Assembly: GCF_001014615.2 (NCBI RefSeq)
Contig: NZ_LBCQ02000017.1
Span: 99,634 to 163,633, forward strand
DNA: 64,000 nt
From: Aquamicrobium sp. LC103
GTDB taxonomy: Bacteria; Pseudomonadota; Alphaproteobacteria; Rhizobiales; Rhizobiaceae
Direction of reading: 5' to 3'
The translations under genes and the position numbers were made by a program. The first letter of the stretch is position 1; the number at the start of each line of letters is the position of its first letter. The notes beneath the pieces are model-generated. The model was not told where the DNA came from. It ran no database searches and saw only the letters and a list, made by a program, of their open reading frames with translations. Positions 42,696 to 52,044 of the stretch are shown piece by piece.

Positions 42696-45011
42696 TCATT
42701 TGTTTCGCGCCGCGAAGATCGGCGGCTTCAGCGCGCGAACTGGCGGCAAGTCGCCTTCGAACCGCTCAACCTCGACCAGGCTCAGTTGCCCGGTGCACCC
42801 CTGCGCCAGGCTCGACGTGCCGATATCGCGGGTTACGATATTGGGGTTGCCGTGAACGCACCCCGTCTGCTCGGTCTGCGGATCCGCAGGATCGAACCAT
42901 GCGCCGGTGGAAAGCTGGATGACGCCGGGCATCACCTCGTCGCTGAGCCGCGCGCCTGCGAGACAATAGCCGCGATCGTTGAAAATCCTGACGACATCCC
43001 CATCCACGATGCCCCGCGCGGCGGCCGTATCCGGATGCAACCGCGCGGGCTCGCGGTCATGAATTTTGGAAGCCAGGCTGACCACGCCGTAATCCAGCTG
43101 ACTATGGAGGCGCGTCGAAGGCTGGTTGGCGACAAGGTACAGCGGGTAGCGCTGAATTGCCGCCGAGCCGTAGCCTTCGGCCGGTGGATACCAACTCGGA
43201 TGGCCGGCGCAGTCGGAATAGCCGAAACCCGCTATCTGCCTTGAGAAGATTTCGATTCTGCCGCTTGGGGTCTTGAGACGATTGGCCTGCGGGTCAGCAC
43301 GATAGAGACGAGCCGGGCCGCCTTCGTCGGCCAGCACCGGAAGATGCAACTCACCATGTGCCCAGAAGCTTTCGAATCCGGGCGGCGCGTCGCCGCGCTG
43401 CTCGAGCGCTGCGCGCGTTGTCTCGTAGAGATGAGCGAGCCAGTCGCGTACGCTGCGCCCTTCGGTAAAGGCGGCTTCCGTCCCCAGCCGGCGCGACAAT
43501 TCGGTGAAGATCCAATAATCGTCTCGCGCCTCGCCGACTGGTTTGGCAATCCGATGCATGGCAAACATCAGAGGGTCGAAGGCCGAAGCGCCGATATCCT
43601 CGCGCTCCATGGTCACGGTCGCCGGCAGCACGATATCGGCATGCCGCGCCGAAGCTGTCCAGCCCGTCTCATGAACGATGATAGTCTCCGGTCGGGCGAA
43701 CGCCCTGCGCAACCGGTTGAGGTCCTGGTGGTGATGAAACGGGTTGCCGCCGGCCCAATGGACGAGCCGGATTTCGGGATAGGTCAGGTCGCGACCATTA
43801 AACGGATAGGTTTCGCCGGGATGCAGCAGCATATCGGCGATGCGCGCAACCGGGATGAACTCGGAACACGGATTGCTGCCTTGCGAGAAGGTCGGCAGCG
43901 GCACGGCCAGCGCATCCTTGCCGATGTTGCCCAGCGCGCCCAGCGAATAGGCGAAACCACCTCCGTCTAGCCCGATCTGCCCCAGCATGCTGGCCAGTGT
44001 GACTGCCATCCAAACCGGCTGTTCGCCATGTTCGGCGCGCTGAAGTGAATGGCTGACCGTGACCAGCGTGCGGGACCGCGCCATCTCCCGCGCGAGCGCC
44101 CTGATGTCGGCAGCCGAAATGCCGCAAATGGCAGCCGCCCACGCGGCAGTCTTCGCTATGCCGTCGCTCTTGCCCAGCAGATAGAGTTCGAACTCTGCGT
44201 AGCCTTCCGTGTACCGATCAAGAAAAGCCGAGTCATGCAGCCCCTCTTCCACGAGCGTGTGCGCAAGACCGAGCATCAGCGCCACATCGGTGCCTGGCCT
44301 GACCGCCAACCAGCGGCTCAAGGCCTCGCCCGGCATATCGTCACGCAACGGGCTCACATTGATGAAGCGTGTCCCGCGTTTGGCCGCCTGGGCGATACGG
44401 CCGCGCACGATATGATGACTGTTGCCTCCGCCATTCACCATGGCGTTCTTGAGCGCCATTCCCCCGAAGGCGACCACCATTTCGCTGTGTTCCGCAACGG
44501 CCCGCCAGCTCACACTGCGCCGCTCGAAGCGGTCATAGTCACCAAACACGTGCGGGATAATGACCATGGCCGCGCCCGCGCTGTAGTTGTTTACGGAGCG
44601 CGTATAACCACCCAACATGTTGAGGAAGCGATGGATTTGGCTCTGTGCATGGTGAAAGCGGCCCGCGCTCGACCATCCATAGGAACCGCCGAACACCGCC
44701 GAAGGACCGAAATCGGAATAAACGCGCCGCAATTCGCCGGCCGCAAGATCAAGTGCTTCGCTCCACGAAACCTCGACATAAGCGTCACGCCCGCGACGCG
44801 GGTCGGCGCCCGGACCATCCTCCAGCCAGCCCTTGCGCACAGCGGGTCTGAGGATACGACAATCGCTGCTGAGTGCCGCCGGCAGATTGCCCAACAGCGG
44901 TGACGGATCGGGGTCGCTGGCCAACGGCCGGATTTCCGTGACGCCGTCGGCGTGACGGGCTCGAAAAGCACCCCAATGGGAACTGTGCTGCAGAAGGTCG
45001 CCCGTCATCAT
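42696..45011 (-). CDS. BisC/TorA-type molybdopterin oxidoreductase
   Basis: A 771-residue molybdoenzyme of the DMSO reductase family, Ser-ligated type: the molybdenum-binding Ser is in GGSYGWSSAGRFHHA (about residue 110). The bis-MGD-binding segments (VVAFGGMALKNAM, INVSPLRDD, VHWAGGNPFHHHQDLNRL, and the C-terminal NDRGYCLAGARLS) are in order. There is no iron-sulfur motif and no Tat signal, so it should be a cytosolic S- or N-oxide reductase like BisC. The ATG overlaps the preceding ABC gene stop as ATGA, which ties it to the peptide importer. It may reduce a sulfoxide brought in by that importer. Confidence 0.92.
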   Translation of the reverse strand: MMTGDLLQHSSHWGAFRARHADGVTEIRPLASDPDPSPLLGNLPAALSSDCRILRPAVRKGWLEDGPGADPRRGRDAYVEVSWSEALDLAAGELRRVYSDFGPSAVFGGSYGWSSAGRFHHAQSQIHRFLNMLGGYTRSVNNYSAGAAMVIIPHVFGDYDRFERRSVSWRAVAEHSEMVVAFGGMALKNAMVNGGGNSHHIVRGRIAQAAKRGTRFINVSPLRDDMPGEALSRWLAVRPGTDVALMLGLAHTLVEEGLHDSAFLDRYTEGYAEFELYLLGKSDGIAKTAAWAAAICGISAADIRALAREMARSRTLVTVSHSLQRAEHGEQPVWMAVTLASMLGQIGLDGGGFAYSLGALGNIGKDALAVPLPTFSQGSNPCSEFIPVARIADMLLHPGETYPFNGRDLTYPEIRLVHWAGGNPFHHHQDLNRLRRAFARPETIIVHETGWTASARHADIVLPATVTMEREDIGASAFDPLMFAMHRIAKPVGEARDDYWIFTELSRRLGTEAAFTEGRSVRDWLAHLYETTRAALEQRGDAPPGFESFWAHGELHLPVLADEGGPARLYRADPQANRLKTPSGRIEIFSRQIAGFGYSDCAGHPSWYPPAEGYGSAAIQRYPLYLVANQPSTRLHSQLDYGVVSLASKIHDREPARLHPDTAAARGIVDGDVVRIFNDRGYCLAGARLSDEVMPGVIQLSTGAWFDPADPQTEQTGCVHGNPNIVTRDIGTSSLAQGCTGQLSLVEVERFEGDLPPVRALKPPIFAARNK

Positions 45012-46942
45012 TCGGCCGCCAGACGAGGCTGCCGGGTCTGCGCTGCAGTTTCGGCCAGCGATGTCAACTGGGTCACGATCCCGTCGCTATCTGCCTGGGC
45101 AAAATGGCCCGGTCCCACCTCGAGCATCATACGTTTGGGCGCCTGAAAATCTGGCGCGCGGATCGGACTGCGCAATTCACGTGCCGGGACCCGCGTTTCT
45201 GTCGCTCGACGCTGTGGATCGGGAACCGGCACGGCCGACATCAGTTCGCGAGTGTATGGATGTGCCGGGTTCCCGAAGACCGCCTGGCGCGGCCCGATCT
45301 CCACGATTTCGCCGAGATACATCACCGCGACGCGGTGGCTGACCCGCTCCACCACCGCCATGTCGTGCGAGATGAACAGGTAGGAAAGGCCTAACCGCTC
45401 CTGCAGCTCAATCATCAGATTGACGATCTGCGCCTTCACCGAAACATCGAGCGCGGAGACCGCCTCGTCGGCGATCAGAAGTTTCGGCTCAAGCGCAAGG
45501 GCGCGCGCGATCGCGATGCGCTGCAGCTGGCCGCCCGAGAACTGGTGCGGATAGCGACTCGCCATGTCGGGATGCAGGCCCACCCCTTCCAGGAGTTCGT
45601 ATACCCGTGCCCGTATGCCGGCGCGCGACAAGCTCGTATGGAAAGCGAGCGGCTCGGAAAGCGCCTGGCCCACCGTCATGCGCGGATTGAGACTGGCGAA
45701 TGGATCCTGAAACACCATCTGCACGTCGCGTTTGCGCGCCAGCTGCTCCTGGCCCGTCAGTCCTGCAAGCGGCTTTCCGTTGAAGGTGATACCGCCGTCC
45801 TCATACTTGGCCAGTCCCATGATGGCGCGCGCCGTCGTTGACTTTCCGCACCCGCTCTCGCCGACCAGCGACAGGGTCTCCCCAGGCTTGACATCGAAAG
45901 ACACGTCCTCAACGGCGTGGACGCGCCCGCTCACTCCGCCCAAAATACCGGAGCGAATGTTGAACCTCACCTTGAGCCCGCGCACGGCGAGCAACGGCTC
46001 GGCTTGCTGGTTTGGTCGAGCGACAGTTTCCTTCGGCTCGGAAACGGCGCCGGTCTGATGGTCCACCAGAGGAAAGCTCAAAGGTGCATCGCGATCGCGC
46101 ATCGAGCCCAGATGAGGGATCGAGGCGAGTAGCGCCCTCGTATAAGGATGGCTCGCCCGAGAAAAAATCTCGGCCGTGGTGTCCGCCTCGACCAGCTCCC
46201 CGCGATACATCACCACCGTCCTGTCCGAAACTTCCGCCACCACGCCCATGTCATGCGTGATGAACAGGACGGACATCCCGTCCTCCTGCTGCAGTGTCTT
46301 GATCAGTTCAATGATCTGCGCCTGGATCGTCACATCGAGTGCCGTCGTCGGCTCGTCGGCAATAAGGAGCTTGGGCTGACAGGCCAGCGCCATGGCGATA
46401 GCGACTCGCTGGCGCATGCCGCCCGACAGATTGTGCGGATACGCGTCCAGCCGGTTTTTCGCCGACGGAATGCGTACCCGGTCGAGCAGGCGCACACTTT
46501 CTGCCTGTGCTTCCGTCTGGCTCATGGCGCGATGCTCGACCAGCACTTCGGCAAGCTGGAAGCCGATCTTGTAGACCGGATTGAGGCTCGCCTCCTGAAA
46601 GATCATTGCGATGTCGTTGCCGCGGATCGCGCGCATGGCCTCGTCGCTCAGCGCTGTCAAATCCTTACCGTCGAAGGTAATGCGCCCTTCGATCCGACTT
46701 GATGCGGGGGGCAGCAACCGCAAGACCGACATGGCGGTAACACTCTTGCCCGAACCGCTTTCGCCCACCACCGCAAGGGTTTCGCGTGCGCGGATGTCGA
46801 AGGACACGTCACGCACCACCGGCGACCATTGGCCGTCGTTGCGAAAAGACGTTGTGAGATTCCGGATGGAGAGAAGCGGTGCGGCCATGTCACGCCCTTC
46901 TTCATTTGTCTGCAGTGGAGCCTCCATGCGCTGTCCCGTCAT
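45008..46942 (-). CDS. Peptide/glutathione-type ABC transporter, fused double ATPase
   Basis: A 644-residue protein with two complete ATPase domains, like GsiA or a DppD-DppF fusion. Domain 1: Walker [15 protein letters not shown], signature [14 protein letters not shown], Walker [13 protein letters not shown]. Domain 2: [40 protein letters not shown], where the second Walker B Pro is replaced by Ala. Each half has the oligopeptide-transporter tail ([26 protein letters not shown]). It powers the two permeases encoded directly upstream. ATG 46942 follows the permease stop by 3 bases. Confidence 0.93.
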   Translation of the reverse strand: MTGQRMEAPLQTNEEGRDMAAPLLSIRNLTTSFRNDGQWSPVVRDVSFDIRARETLAVVGESGSGKSVTAMSVLRLLPPASSRIEGRITFDGKDLTALSDEAMRAIRGNDIAMIFQEASLNPVYKIGFQLAEVLVEHRAMSQTEAQAESVRLLDRVRIPSAKNRLDAYPHNLSGGMRQRVAIAMALACQPKLLIADEPTTALDVTIQAQIIELIKTLQQEDGMSVLFITHDMGVVAEVSDRTVVMYRGELVEADTTAEIFSRASHPYTRALLASIPHLGSMRDRDAPLSFPLVDHQTGAVSEPKETVARPNQQAEPLLAVRGLKVRFNIRSGILGGVSGRVHAVEDVSFDVKPGETLSLVGESGCGKSTTARAIMGLAKYEDGGITFNGKPLAGLTGQEQLARKRDVQMVFQDPFASLNPRMTVGQALSEPLAFHTSLSRAGIRARVYELLEGVGLHPDMASRYPHQFSGGQLQRIAIARALALEPKLLIADEAVSALDVSVKAQIVNLMIELQERLGLSYLFISHDMAVVERVSHRVAVMYLGEIVEIGPRQAVFGNPAHPYTRELMSAVPVPDPQRRATETRVPARELRSPIRAPDFQAPKRMMLEVGPGHFAQADSDGIVTQLTSLAETAAQTRQPRLAAE

Positions 46943-46945
46943 TGC

Positions 46946-47869
46946 TCAGCTCCGGTTGCGAGGGTTGAGAACGTCGCGAAGCTGGTCGCCGACGAGATTG
47001 ATGGCAACAATGGTGATCAGCAGCGCGATCCCTGGAAACAAGCTCATCCAGTAGTAGCCCGCGAGCATGTATTGATAGCCATTGGAGATAAGGAGACCGA
47101 GGCTAGGTTCGGTGATCGGCACGCCGACGCCAAGAAATGACAGCGTCGCCTCAAGCGAGATGGCACGCGCGACTTGAATGGTCGCGATCACGATAAGCGG
47201 CGGAAGGCAGTTTGGCAGCAGATGCCGCAACAGTATACGCCGCAGCGGCAGCCCCATACACACGGCCGCCTCGATATACTCCTTCTGGCTCTCGACCAGG
47301 GCCGAGCCACGCGCAGCGCGAGCAAATGTTGCCCATTCAACGAGAACGAGCGCCAGCACGACGTTGAGGATGCCCTTGCCGAGGAATGCAAGGATCATCA
47401 GCGCCACCAGGATAGCCGGAAACGAGAGCTGAAGGTCGACGATACGCATGATCACCGCTTCGGTGCGCCCGCCCGCATGGGCGGCGATCATGCCGAGTGT
47501 AGCCCCGATCAGCGCCGCGGCGATCGCGGAAGTGAGCCCCACCCCCAGCGAAATCCTCAATCCGTAGAGGATGGCCGAGAACATGTCCCGCCCCTGGTCG
47601 TCGGTGCCGAGAAGGAAGGTGAAACCGTGCCCCAGCGAGGTGCTGCCGGGTGCCTGCTGGCCGTCCATGATGTCGAGCTGCATCAGGTCGTAGGGATCTT
47701 GCGGCGACAAAAGCGGAGCGAAAATCGCGGCGAGGCAGATCGCGACCAGCACTGCGAGACCGGCAAGTGCCAGCTTCGATCGGCTGAACTGGCGTACCAG
47801 CTTGCGTATCGGCGAAACCGTGGGAGCAGTAACAGGGCTCTCGATCGGATTGGAGAAGGTGTCCGTCAT
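46946..47869 (-). CDS. Peptide-type ABC transporter permease, DppC/GsiD family
   Basis: A 307-residue inner-membrane permease. An N-terminal cytosolic stretch and helix at about 30-50 are followed by the usual periplasmic text HGFTFLLGTDDQGRDMFSAILYGLRISL. The EAA loop is EYIEAAVCMGLPLRRILLRHLLPN near 195. The C-terminus LGDQLRD-type (NLVGDQLRDVLNPR) is typical. ATG 47869 lies one base after the dppB-type stop, so the two permeases are coupled. Confidence 0.93.
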   Translation of the reverse strand: MTDTFSNPIESPVTAPTVSPIRKLVRQFSRSKLALAGLAVLVAICLAAIFAPLLSPQDPYDLMQLDIMDGQQAPGSTSLGHGFTFLLGTDDQGRDMFSAILYGLRISLGVGLTSAIAAALIGATLGMIAAHAGGRTEAVIMRIVDLQLSFPAILVALMILAFLGKGILNVVLALVLVEWATFARAARGSALVESQKEYIEAAVCMGLPLRRILLRHLLPNCLPPLIVIATIQVARAISLEATLSFLGVGVPITEPSLGLLISNGYQYMLAGYYWMSLFPGIALLITIVAINLVGDQLRDVLNPRNRS

Positions 47870-47870
47870 G

Positions 47871-48851
47871 TCAGGCCCCTTTGGTGCCGTCGAGCCGCAC
47901 CCGCGGATCGAGGAGCGTGTAAGCAACGTCGACGACAAGATTGATCACGACGAACAGGACGACGATGATCATCAAGTACGCAACGATAATCGGCCGATCG
48001 AGAACATTGATGCTGTCGATGATCAGCTTGCCCATGCCTGGCCAGGCAAAGATGGTTTCCGTCACGACCGAGAAGGCGATTACCGAGCCAAACTCCAGCC
48101 CTACCACGGTGACGACCGGGATAAGCACGTTCTTCAGCGCATGTACGAAGATGATGCGGCGGTTGCTCAAGCCCTTGGCGCGCGCCAGCCGGATATAGTT
48201 CTGAGGCATCACCTCGCGCACCCCCGCCCGAGTGAGGCGCAGGATCAGGGACGTCTTGAACAGCGCCAGGTTCAGAGCAGGCAGAAAAAGATGTGTCAGC
48301 CCGTTCACGGTCAGGAACGACCACTGCGTGCCGAGCACTGTTACGGTTTCGCCACGCCCACCATTGGGCAGCCAGCCGAGTTGAACGGCAAAGACCATGA
48401 TCAGCAGCATGCCGACCCAGAATGTGGGCAGGGAGAAACCAAGAATGCTGCCGGCCATGATCGTGCGCGAAATCGGCGACTCCGGCCGCAGGCCGGCATA
48501 GAGGCCAAGCGGAATGCCGAGCAGGATCGCGATCAGCATTGCGAAGACTGCCAGTTCAAGCGTCGCCGGCAGGCGTTGGAGAATGACCTCCAATGCAGGT
48601 TGGTTGAAGATGTAGCTTGTCCCCAAATCACCCTGCAGGGCATTGGATACAAACGCCAGATATTGCCGCCACAGCGGCTGGTCCAACCCAAGTTCCGCGA
48701 TGATGCGCGCACGTTCCGCCTGATCCGCCTGTGGCGAGATGAGGATATCGACAGGATTGCCGATCACATTGACGCCGATGAAAACGATCACCGTCATCGC
48801 AACCAGGATCAATGCCGCCTGGAACACACGATGAAGAAGGGAAGCGAGCAT
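47871..48851 (-). CDS. Peptide-type ABC transporter permease, DppB/GsiC family
   Basis: A 326-residue inner-membrane permease. It opens with the first helix LLHRVFQAALILVAMTVIVFI, has the conserved GDLGTSYIFNQPALEVILQRLPATLEL, and the EAA loop NYIRLARAKGLSNRRIIFVHALKNVLIPV near 210. The C-terminus VDVAYTLLDPRVRL is family-typical. ATG 48851 has AGAGG 8 bases upstream. The order binding protein, DppB, DppC, double ATPase, BisC forms one leftward unit, with 115 bases between the binding protein and this gene. Confidence 0.93.
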   Translation of the reverse strand: MLASLLHRVFQAALILVAMTVIVFIGVNVIGNPVDILISPQADQAERARIIAELGLDQPLWRQYLAFVSNALQGDLGTSYIFNQPALEVILQRLPATLELAVFAMLIAILLGIPLGLYAGLRPESPISRTIMAGSILGFSLPTFWVGMLLIMVFAVQLGWLPNGGRGETVTVLGTQWSFLTVNGLTHLFLPALNLALFKTSLILRLTRAGVREVMPQNYIRLARAKGLSNRRIIFVHALKNVLIPVVTVVGLEFGSVIAFSVVTETIFAWPGMGKLIIDSINVLDRPIIVAYLMIIVVLFVVINLVVDVAYTLLDPRVRLDGTKGA

Positions 48852-48966
48852 GTTGCAACCTCTGGCTGAAACGTCGACGGCAGGGCCTGCCGATTTGCGG
48901 ACACGCGCTGCGGCGGGCCGAAGCTCTGCCACAGCGGCGAATCCAGGTCGCGTGCCTAACGCGAAA

Positions 48967-50580
48967 TCAGCGGGCGGAATGGAAATCCATCGCCAGGGTG
49001 CGTTCGTCGGACCGCCCGGCAAAGGTCATGCTGTCCTGAAGGCCCCAAACGCTGACCGGATAATAAAGCGGAATGTAGGCGACGTCCTCGATTGCCATGG
49101 CGCAGGCAGACTGGAAGATTTCCAGCCGCTTGGCGTCATCAATGGTCCGCATGCCTTCCTCGATCAGCGCATCGACGTCAGCGTTTGAATAGCGGGTCCG
49201 GTTGTTCGATCCCAGACCACGGTCCTTGTCCACGCTGTGCACGACATTGCGCAAAGCGCCCGAGACTTCGCCGGTGGCTGCGCTGTAACCGACGAGGAAA
49301 AAGCTGAACTCGCTCCCGTCTTCCGGGCCGCCCGACGAGGCGCGCTTGTAGAAGACGTTGCCGGGCATGGTGTCCACCTGCATGGTAATGCCGATGCGGG
49401 TCAGCATCTGTGCGATGGCCTGGACAACGGCCGAATCCCGGATGAACCGATCGTTGGGCCCGTGGATAGTCAATTGAAACCCATCTGCCAGGCCAGCTTC
49501 AGCAAGCAGGCTCTGGGCCTTTTCCGGGTCGGCGTCCTTGAGCGGAATATCGGGATTGTGACCGAAGATTCCCTCCGGCACGAACTGACTTGCCGCCGCA
49601 CCATTGCCTGCGAGGATGTGGGTGGCGACCGCCTTCTTGTCGATCGCCAGGTCGATGGCCTGCCGCACGCGACGATCGAGGAAGACGTTGGCGATCTCGC
49701 TGCCGTCTTTGGCCCGCACGAAGGGCGAGACCTTGCGACCCTGGTCCATCGACAGGAATACCATGCGATTGGCCACGTCCTTGACTAGGTTCAGTCCCGC
49801 AGTTCCCTCGAGATGAGCAACGTCGGCCGGCGGAATGTTGTCGATTACGTCGATGTTGCGCGATTGGAGTGCAGCCACCCGCGCGCCGCCAGCTGGAAGC
49901 GGCTTGATGACGACCCGCTTCCAGTCCGGCTTGTCACCCCAGTAGGCGTCATTGCGTTCCAATACGACCTGGGCCCCGGGCGTATATTCGACATACTTAT
50001 ACGGCCCGGTGCCAATCGCGGCCTTGCCACTGTTGAAGTCGGCGCTCGCAGCGCCCTCCGCCACGGCCTTCGACAGGATCGCCGTCGTCGAAAGCTCGTT
50101 GGGCACGAGAGGATTGGCGGCATCGGTGCGCACAAGAAGTGTCAGATCGTCGACCTTCTCAAACACCTTGTCAGATAGATAAGCGCGCATGTTGAAGATC
50201 GCGCCGGTGACGTTCTGCGCCCGCTGGGCGCTGAAAATCACATCGTCTGCCGTAAAGGGACTGCCGTCATGGAAGGTAATGCCTTCGCGCAGTTTGAATT
50301 CCCACGTCTGGTCATCGACCGGTTTCCAGCTCAATGCCAGTCCGGGCACGAGTCCCTGCTTTTCGTCGAGATGAACAAGTCGATCGAACAGATGCTGCGA
50401 CACCGAGTTGTTGGGCGTGACGATGTGCCAATGCGGATCCATCGAGGAGGTTTCGCTGGTAAAGCCGAGCGTAAGCGTTCCACCCTTTTCCGCTGCCAGA
50501 ACCTTGCTGGCGGGCGACAGGAAACCTGACAATAAGAGAGCGCCGGCGCCCCCGACGAATGTCCGTCTATGAATTATCAT
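48967..50580 (-). CDS. Peptide-type ABC transporter substrate-binding protein with Tat-like signal
   Basis: A 537-residue SBP_bac_5 (DppA/OppA/GsiB) protein. The N-terminus HRRTFVGGAGALLLSGFLSPA has twin arginines and a mild hydrophobic core, so export by Tat is likely. The family signature DDQTWEFKLREGITFHDGSPFTADDVIFS is near residue 75, and the fold continues normally to IPLYYPVSVWG. It captures a peptide or other cation-type ligand for the importer. ATG 50580 has AAGGA 8 bases upstream. The 17-bp shared motif at 50644-50660 lies 64-80 bases before the start. Confidence 0.92.
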   Translation of the reverse strand: MIIHRRTFVGGAGALLLSGFLSPASKVLAAEKGGTLTLGFTSETSSMDPHWHIVTPNNSVSQHLFDRLVHLDEKQGLVPGLALSWKPVDDQTWEFKLREGITFHDGSPFTADDVIFSAQRAQNVTGAIFNMRAYLSDKVFEKVDDLTLLVRTDAANPLVPNELSTTAILSKAVAEGAASADFNSGKAAIGTGPYKYVEYTPGAQVVLERNDAYWGDKPDWKRVVIKPLPAGGARVAALQSRNIDVIDNIPPADVAHLEGTAGLNLVKDVANRMVFLSMDQGRKVSPFVRAKDGSEIANVFLDRRVRQAIDLAIDKKAVATHILAGNGAAASQFVPEGIFGHNPDIPLKDADPEKAQSLLAEAGLADGFQLTIHGPNDRFIRDSAVVQAIAQMLTRIGITMQVDTMPGNVFYKRASSGGPEDGSEFSFFLVGYSAATGEVSGALRNVVHSVDKDRGLGSNNRTRYSNADVDALIEEGMRTIDDAKRLEIFQSACAMAIEDVAYIPLYYPVSVWGLQDSMTFAGRSDERTLAMDFHSAR

Positions 50581-50643
50581 GGTTGTTCCTTTCTCTGGAA
50601 TACGAGCCGGCTTCTGGTGTCCAGTCATCGCAATCGAAACACT

Positions 50644-50660
50644 AAAAACATCGGTATGCA
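50644..50660 (-). promoter_or_regulatory. Shared 17-bp motif, copy 3
   Basis: On the minus strand TGCATACCGATGTTTTT, one mismatch from copy 1. AAAAAC on one side and GTTTTT on the other make a dyad around the GCATAC core. It stands upstream of the peptide importer and BisC unit and reads in the direction of that unit. Confidence 0.6.
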
Positions 50661-50800
50661 AGAGTTTTTATTTCGAGATGTTCGCTCGATCCTGTCATTT
50701 TTTGCCCGAAATCAGACAACTGGAGGTCAATCGCTTCTTGCTCTGCGCTGTCGTTCAGACCAATCCGCGATGGCTCCGGAACAGTGGCAGGACATTTGCC

Positions 50801-51883
50801 TCAAGCTGGCGTGCTGGTCCGCACATAGGGCCGTGCAAGCACGCGCCCTTCGAACAGCCGACGTGCAGTCCGCAGTACACTGGCCAGGATCTTTCCATCA
50901 CGCAGCCGCAGCTTGACATCGAAATGGCCTTTTGGATGCTCGATCCGGACCGTGGTCGGTAGAGGTCTCAGGCCGATGACCTTCGCTGCGATCGTTTCCG
51001 GGGTGACGCAGGCTGTCGCCAAACCGACCGCGCCGGTGGTGGCGAGTGCCGGGTGGCATTCGGCTGGCATGAAATACCGCACGCGCAGATCGGCATCGCC
51101 GTCCGGCCGCGACAGAAGAACCGGTTTCGGTATCACCTGATTGCTGACATTGCCGAAGCCTATTCGGCGACCAGCTTCCATCCGGAGTTCTTCGAGACGT
51201 ACAAGAAATCCCCTGTTCTCGTTGAGCATCGCCGGCGATTCCGCGCCGCTCAAACCGAGCGCAGTGGCCTCAACCAGCATCATCGGCATCGCACAGTCTA
51301 TGCAGGTCACCTCGATTCCGTCGATCATCTCGCTGGCTCTTCCGGTCGGAAGTAGCTTACCGGTACGCGCGCCGGCCGCATCGAGAAAGGTCAGCGCAAT
51401 CGGCGCAGCGCTCCCCGACACCCCATCGATCGACGCATCGCCCAGATAGGCGACTCTGCCGTTCGGCGTCGAAATTTCCGATTCGATGATCTTGCCGGTG
51501 TTGACGTTGTGGATGCGGATCATCGTCTCGCCCTGCTGAATTCGCACCAAACCGGCCTCTGCCGCGAAGGGACCAACGCCCGCCAGCATGTTGCCGCAGT
51601 TGGGTGAAGTGTCTACGAGCTGGCGGTCGATGCGCACCTGGGCGAAAAGATAATCAACGTCGGCACCAGGCACGCTCGCGGGACCGACGATAGCAACCTT
51701 GCTCGTCACGGGATTGCCGCCGCCCACGCCATCAATTTGTAGCGGGTCCCCAATCCCCATTACCGACAGCAGCACGTGATCGCGCTCGGCCGTGTCGAGC
51801 GGCAGATCGGAAGACAGGAAGAAGGCTCCTTTGGAGGTACCACCTCGCATCAGAACACAGGGTATCGAGAGAAGGTCATTCAT
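50801..51883 (-). CDS. PrpF/4-oxalomesaconate tautomerase family protein
   Basis: A 360-residue protein of the PrpF family (diaminopimelate epimerase-like fold), which moves double bonds in aconitate-type acids. The text IPCVLMRGGTSKGAFF at the N-terminus and DTSPNCGNMLAGVGPFA near residue 92 is closest to GalD-type 4-oxalomesaconate tautomerases; the second half carries YFMPAECHPALATTGAVGLA. It would act on a tricarboxylate in line with the PrpD proteins. I start at ATG 51883; a GTG at 51913 would lie within the first TGATGCG palindrome. It is divergent from a LysR gene and very probably controlled by it. Confidence 0.88.
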   Translation of the reverse strand: MNDLLSIPCVLMRGGTSKGAFFLSSDLPLDTAERDHVLLSVMGIGDPLQIDGVGGGNPVTSKVAIVGPASVPGADVDYLFAQVRIDRQLVDTSPNCGNMLAGVGPFAAEAGLVRIQQGETMIRIHNVNTGKIIESEISTPNGRVAYLGDASIDGVSGSAAPIALTFLDAAGARTGKLLPTGRASEMIDGIEVTCIDCAMPMMLVEATALGLSGAESPAMLNENRGFLVRLEELRMEAGRRIGFGNVSNQVIPKPVLLSRPDGDADLRVRYFMPAECHPALATTGAVGLATACVTPETIAAKVIGLRPLPTTVRIEHPKGHFDVKLRLRDGKILASVLRTARRLFEGRVLARPYVRTSTPA

Positions 51884-51900
51884 GTGTGAAACCACCCCAT

Positions 51901-51919
51901 TGATGCGTATCACGCATCA
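51901..51919. promoter_or_regulatory. Palindrome 1 between prpF-like and LysR genes
   Basis: TGATGCG-TATCA-CGCATCA, perfect 7-bp arms with a 5-base spacer, 18 bases before the PrpF-like start. The same arms and spacer length recur at 51984. LysR-type regulators bind such dyads, so this is probably the activation or repression site near the promoter. Confidence 0.65.
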
Positions 51920-51983
51920 TTAAGCTGCTTTGTTTCACTTACCGGCGTAGGTATGATTTGTGAAATGCGAAGATTCGGACCAT

Positions 51984-52002
51984 TGATGCGCCACGCGCAT
52001 CA
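51984..52002. promoter_or_regulatory. Palindrome 2 between prpF-like and LysR genes
   Basis: TGATGCG-CCACG-CGCATCA has the same arms as palindrome 1, here extendable to 8-bp arms with a 3-base spacer. The two centres are 83 bp apart, about eight helical turns, so bound LysR dimers would lie on the same face. It ends 43 bases before the LysR start. Confidence 0.65.
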
Positions 52003-52044
52003 TGAGATCTTCGGGTCGTGGAGCACGGGAGATAATGCGGCGTC

